Shown here in pieces: positions 22,559 to 23,825 of a stretch of DNA of 23,825 bases. The notes beneath the pieces were generated by a model. It searched no databases. It was not told the origin of the DNA and worked only from the letters and a program-made list of their open reading frames with translations. Numbering within the stretch: the first letter of the stretch is position 1; every line of letters starts with the position of its first letter. This DNA comes from a virus. Where the stretch lies: IMG/VR virus record IMGVR_UViG_3300010430_000452, positions 1-23,825 of that record, one strand, 5' to 3'. The translations under genes were made by a program, and so were the position numbers.

Positions 22559-23185
22559 TTAGATGTCCTCGTCGTAGCTATCGCGGGTGACAGTTACTTT
22601 CAGCACGTATGGCTGACCGTGTTCATCGAACTGTAGTTCCTTGAACTGCTTAGCACCAACCAGTGCTTTCAGATTCTTGACCTGTGTCGCAGTCTCGATG
22701 GTCATGATGAGAGACTTCTCCTCGAAGCCACGTTCAATCTCCTCATCCTCGACACCTGCTGCACGGAGTTTAGCTTTGAGACGTTCAATCTCTGCTTCAG
22801 CTTCAGTCTGCTTCTTAGCCTGTGCTTTCTTAGCAGCTTCTTCGTCTGCCTTCTTACGACGTAGCACAGCTGCATCAAGTGGCGCTTCAATCTTCTTCAC
22901 CGACGCGATAGCTTTGTTCTTGGCTTCATCAATAGCCTTCGTTACCACTAGGTACGGGGCTTTGACTTCCTTGTGCTGGTTAGTGATGGCAGTACGCAGC
23001 TCAGTACAAGTCTTCTTCGCACCTTCCACCACTGCCTTCTCATCCACATGCACTAGCATTGCGTCTAGCTTCTCGTCTGACCAACCGAACTTCTCGGCAA
23101 GCTGCACAATCTGTGCATCGAACTTAGCTAGGGATACGGTTACTTTCTCAGGTTGTAGTACGACTGGTAGTTTCTTCTCTGTCAT
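22559..23185 (-). CDS. Coiled-coil early protein (DUF1351-like)
   Basis: This 208-aa protein has an N-terminal helical region (residues about 25-95) with a pattern of ELRTAITNQHKEVKAPYLVV, like phage recombination-associated DUF1351 proteins. A long coiled coil follows (about 100-150, LRRKKADEEAAKKAQAKKQT and EAEAEIERLKAKLR). The C-terminus (about 160-208) is a small beta region. AAGGAG lies 9 bases before the start. It ends 1 base before the winged-helix gene. DUF1351 proteins are found near phage recombination genes; the similarity here is weak and the role is uncertain. Confidence 0.55.
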   Translation of the reverse strand: MTEKKLPVVLQPEKVTVSLAKFDAQIVQLAEKFGWSDEKLDAMLVHVDEKAVVEGAKKTCTELRTAITNQHKEVKAPYLVVTKAIDEAKNKAIASVKKIEAPLDAAVLRRKKADEEAAKKAQAKKQTEAEAEIERLKAKLRAAGVEDEEIERGFEEKSLIMTIETATQVKNLKALVGAKQFKELQFDEHGQPYVLKVTVTRDSYDEDI

Positions 23186-23196
23186 GATGTGTCTCC

Positions 23197-23595
23197 TTAA
23201 AATACGAATGTGTGTTGCTCTAGGAATGTAGGTAAGTATTCGTTATGAATACCACCACCTAGTATGTGGCGATTCGTGACGCGCCCATCTGCTACACGCA
23301 CCACCACATAGAGTGAGCGTTCTTGGAAGTCAGCGCCAGTACCAGTCAGTGACCACACCTCACCCACCTTGGGTTGCTTGGGCTGCATTAACGCAAGAGG
23401 GAAGTCAAACTCACTGCTACTCTCTGTGATGTCCTCGCCTTCATCATCGAGGATGTAGGGCTGCTTGTTGTCTGGGTTGACGTGTATAGGGTAGCGTTTA
23501 CCCTCCGTGAAGAACTTAGTTTCAGCGTGAGTGCACACTAGTACACGCCCTTCGTCACGCTCACTGTAGTTGAAGTGGTTAAAACGGAAAGTCAT
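23197..23595 (-). CDS. Hypothetical early protein (132 aa)
   Basis: This protein is read from the ATG at 23595, which follows GGAGAA 7 bases upstream and lies just after the HNH stop; a longer reading from 23709 would run through the HNH gene. The 132 residues start MTFRFNHFNYSERDEGRVLV and contain several strand-rich, acidic segments (KRYPIHVNPDNKQPYILD), then VGEVWSLTG and a VVVRVADGRVTNRHIL region. It may be a small beta-barrel. No family is recognised, and its role is not clear from its neighbours. Confidence 0.6.
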   Translation of the reverse strand: MTFRFNHFNYSERDEGRVLVCTHAETKFFTEGKRYPIHVNPDNKQPYILDDEGEDITESSSEFDFPLALMQPKQPKVGEVWSLTGTGADFQERSLYVVVRVADGRVTNRHILGGGIHNEYLPTFLEQHTFVF

Positions 23596-23596
23596 G

Positions 23597-23825
23597 TTAT
23601 TTCTCCATGTGATGTTGTTTGTGACAGGCTGCACATAACCAGATAACTTCCAGTGGTTTATTGTAGTCCTCGTGATGTGCATGTGAATCTGGATTACTGC
23701 AACGCTCACAAGGTAGACGTGTCAACTTACCATCTCTTACTGCGTTGTTTACTAAGGTGTGTGCCTTGTACTTCTCAGGGTTATCAGCTCTGTACTTCCT
23801 CGTGTAATCAACACCCTGTCTGTTA
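23597..23825 (-). CDS. HNH endonuclease, C-terminal part (cut by window edge)
   Basis: The frame is open from the right edge and ends with TAA at 23597-23599, leaving about 75 residues; the start lies outside the window. The core is TRLPCERCSNPDSHAHHED, then NKPLEVIWLCAACHKQHH, with Cys-x2-Cys zinc pairs, a central His-His and a C-terminal Cys-x2-Cys-His. This is the compact HNH form common in phages, often intron or free-standing homing nucleases. The gene ends one base before the next start (TAACATG), so it is part of the operon. Whether it is mobile cannot be judged from this end alone. Confidence 0.75.
   Translation of the reverse strand, partial: NRQGVDYTRKYRADNPEKYKAHTLVNNAVRDGKLTRLPCERCSNPDSHAHHEDYNKPLEVIWLCAACHKQHHMEK

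Noticed and set aside
22641-23231. Long open frame on the + strand (196 codons) antisense to the coiled-coil gene
   Set aside because: It mirrors the alanine- and lysine-rich coiled coil on the other strand, gives a Ser/Ala-rich product with no motif, and breaks the operon layout.
1-23825. tRNA genes, CRISPR arrays, insertion sequences and attachment sites
   Set aside because: Genes fill nearly all of the window, with the longest gap about 60 bases; no cloverleaf, spaced repeat array, inverted terminal repeat or integrase was found.

Overview
The window is part of a tailed-phage genome, most likely a podovirus with a T7-like virion plan that infects a Gram-negative, probably marine, gammaproteobacterium. 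The host is an inference from overall style only. Evidence for the virion plan is the major capsid protein C-terminus, a nozzle-like and an adaptor-like tail tube protein, a glycine-zipper internal protein, two large internal virion proteins and a lysozyme-like protein, all in one rightward block. No integrase, tRNA, rRNA, CRISPR array or insertion sequence is visible. No phage RNA polymerase, DNA polymerase, portal or terminase lies within the window. A relationship to VpV262/Zobellviridae-type phages is possible but cannot be shown here.

Region 1 (1-15128, + strand) is the late structural module. It runs: capsid protein (5' truncated), a beta-rich capsid-decoration candidate, a strong terminator, an LHEPKG-type capsid fibre candidate, a nozzle-like protein ending in tandem 16-residue repeats, a LamG-like fibre, a small virion protein candidate, an adaptor-like protein, a small lysine-rich protein, a second terminator, a GNAT acetyltransferase, three internal virion proteins (181, 1566 and 597 aa), a lysozyme-like protein, and a 44-aa lysine-rich protein. 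Most genes are separated by 10 nt or less or overlap slightly. The two internal terminators probably set expression steps, with capsid proteins highest.

Region 2 (15129-15153) is the convergence point. One hairpin sits between the last rightward and last leftward gene and probably serves mainly the leftward transcript.

Region 3 (15154-23825, - strand) is the early/middle module, with 22 genes read right to left and mostly coupled by ATGA, GTGA or TAxxATG junctions. The right part holds an HNH nuclease (cut by the window edge), a coiled-coil protein, a triple winged-helix protein, a SEC-C zinc protein, a FEN-type 5'-3' exonuclease, a MazG-like pyrophosphohydrolase, a second HNH protein, a single-pass membrane protein and a ParB-like DNA-binding protein. 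The left part (15154-17574) is a cluster of small genes around two striking enzymes: a dual-specificity-phosphatase-like protein and an HslV/proteasome-like Ntn hydrolase. It looks like a host-manipulation block. Five genes here are short or unusual enough to be easily missed: 51, 55 (GTG start), 58 and 59 aa, and the partial HNH.

The most noteworthy points are the phage proteasome-like protease without any partner ATPase in view, its phosphatase neighbour, the tandem repeat tail on the nozzle-like protein, the terminator after the capsid genes (comparable in position to T7 T-phi), and two late proteins with histone-H1-like Lys/Ala/Pro tails. All functional calls are made by eye from motifs and context; no database search was run.
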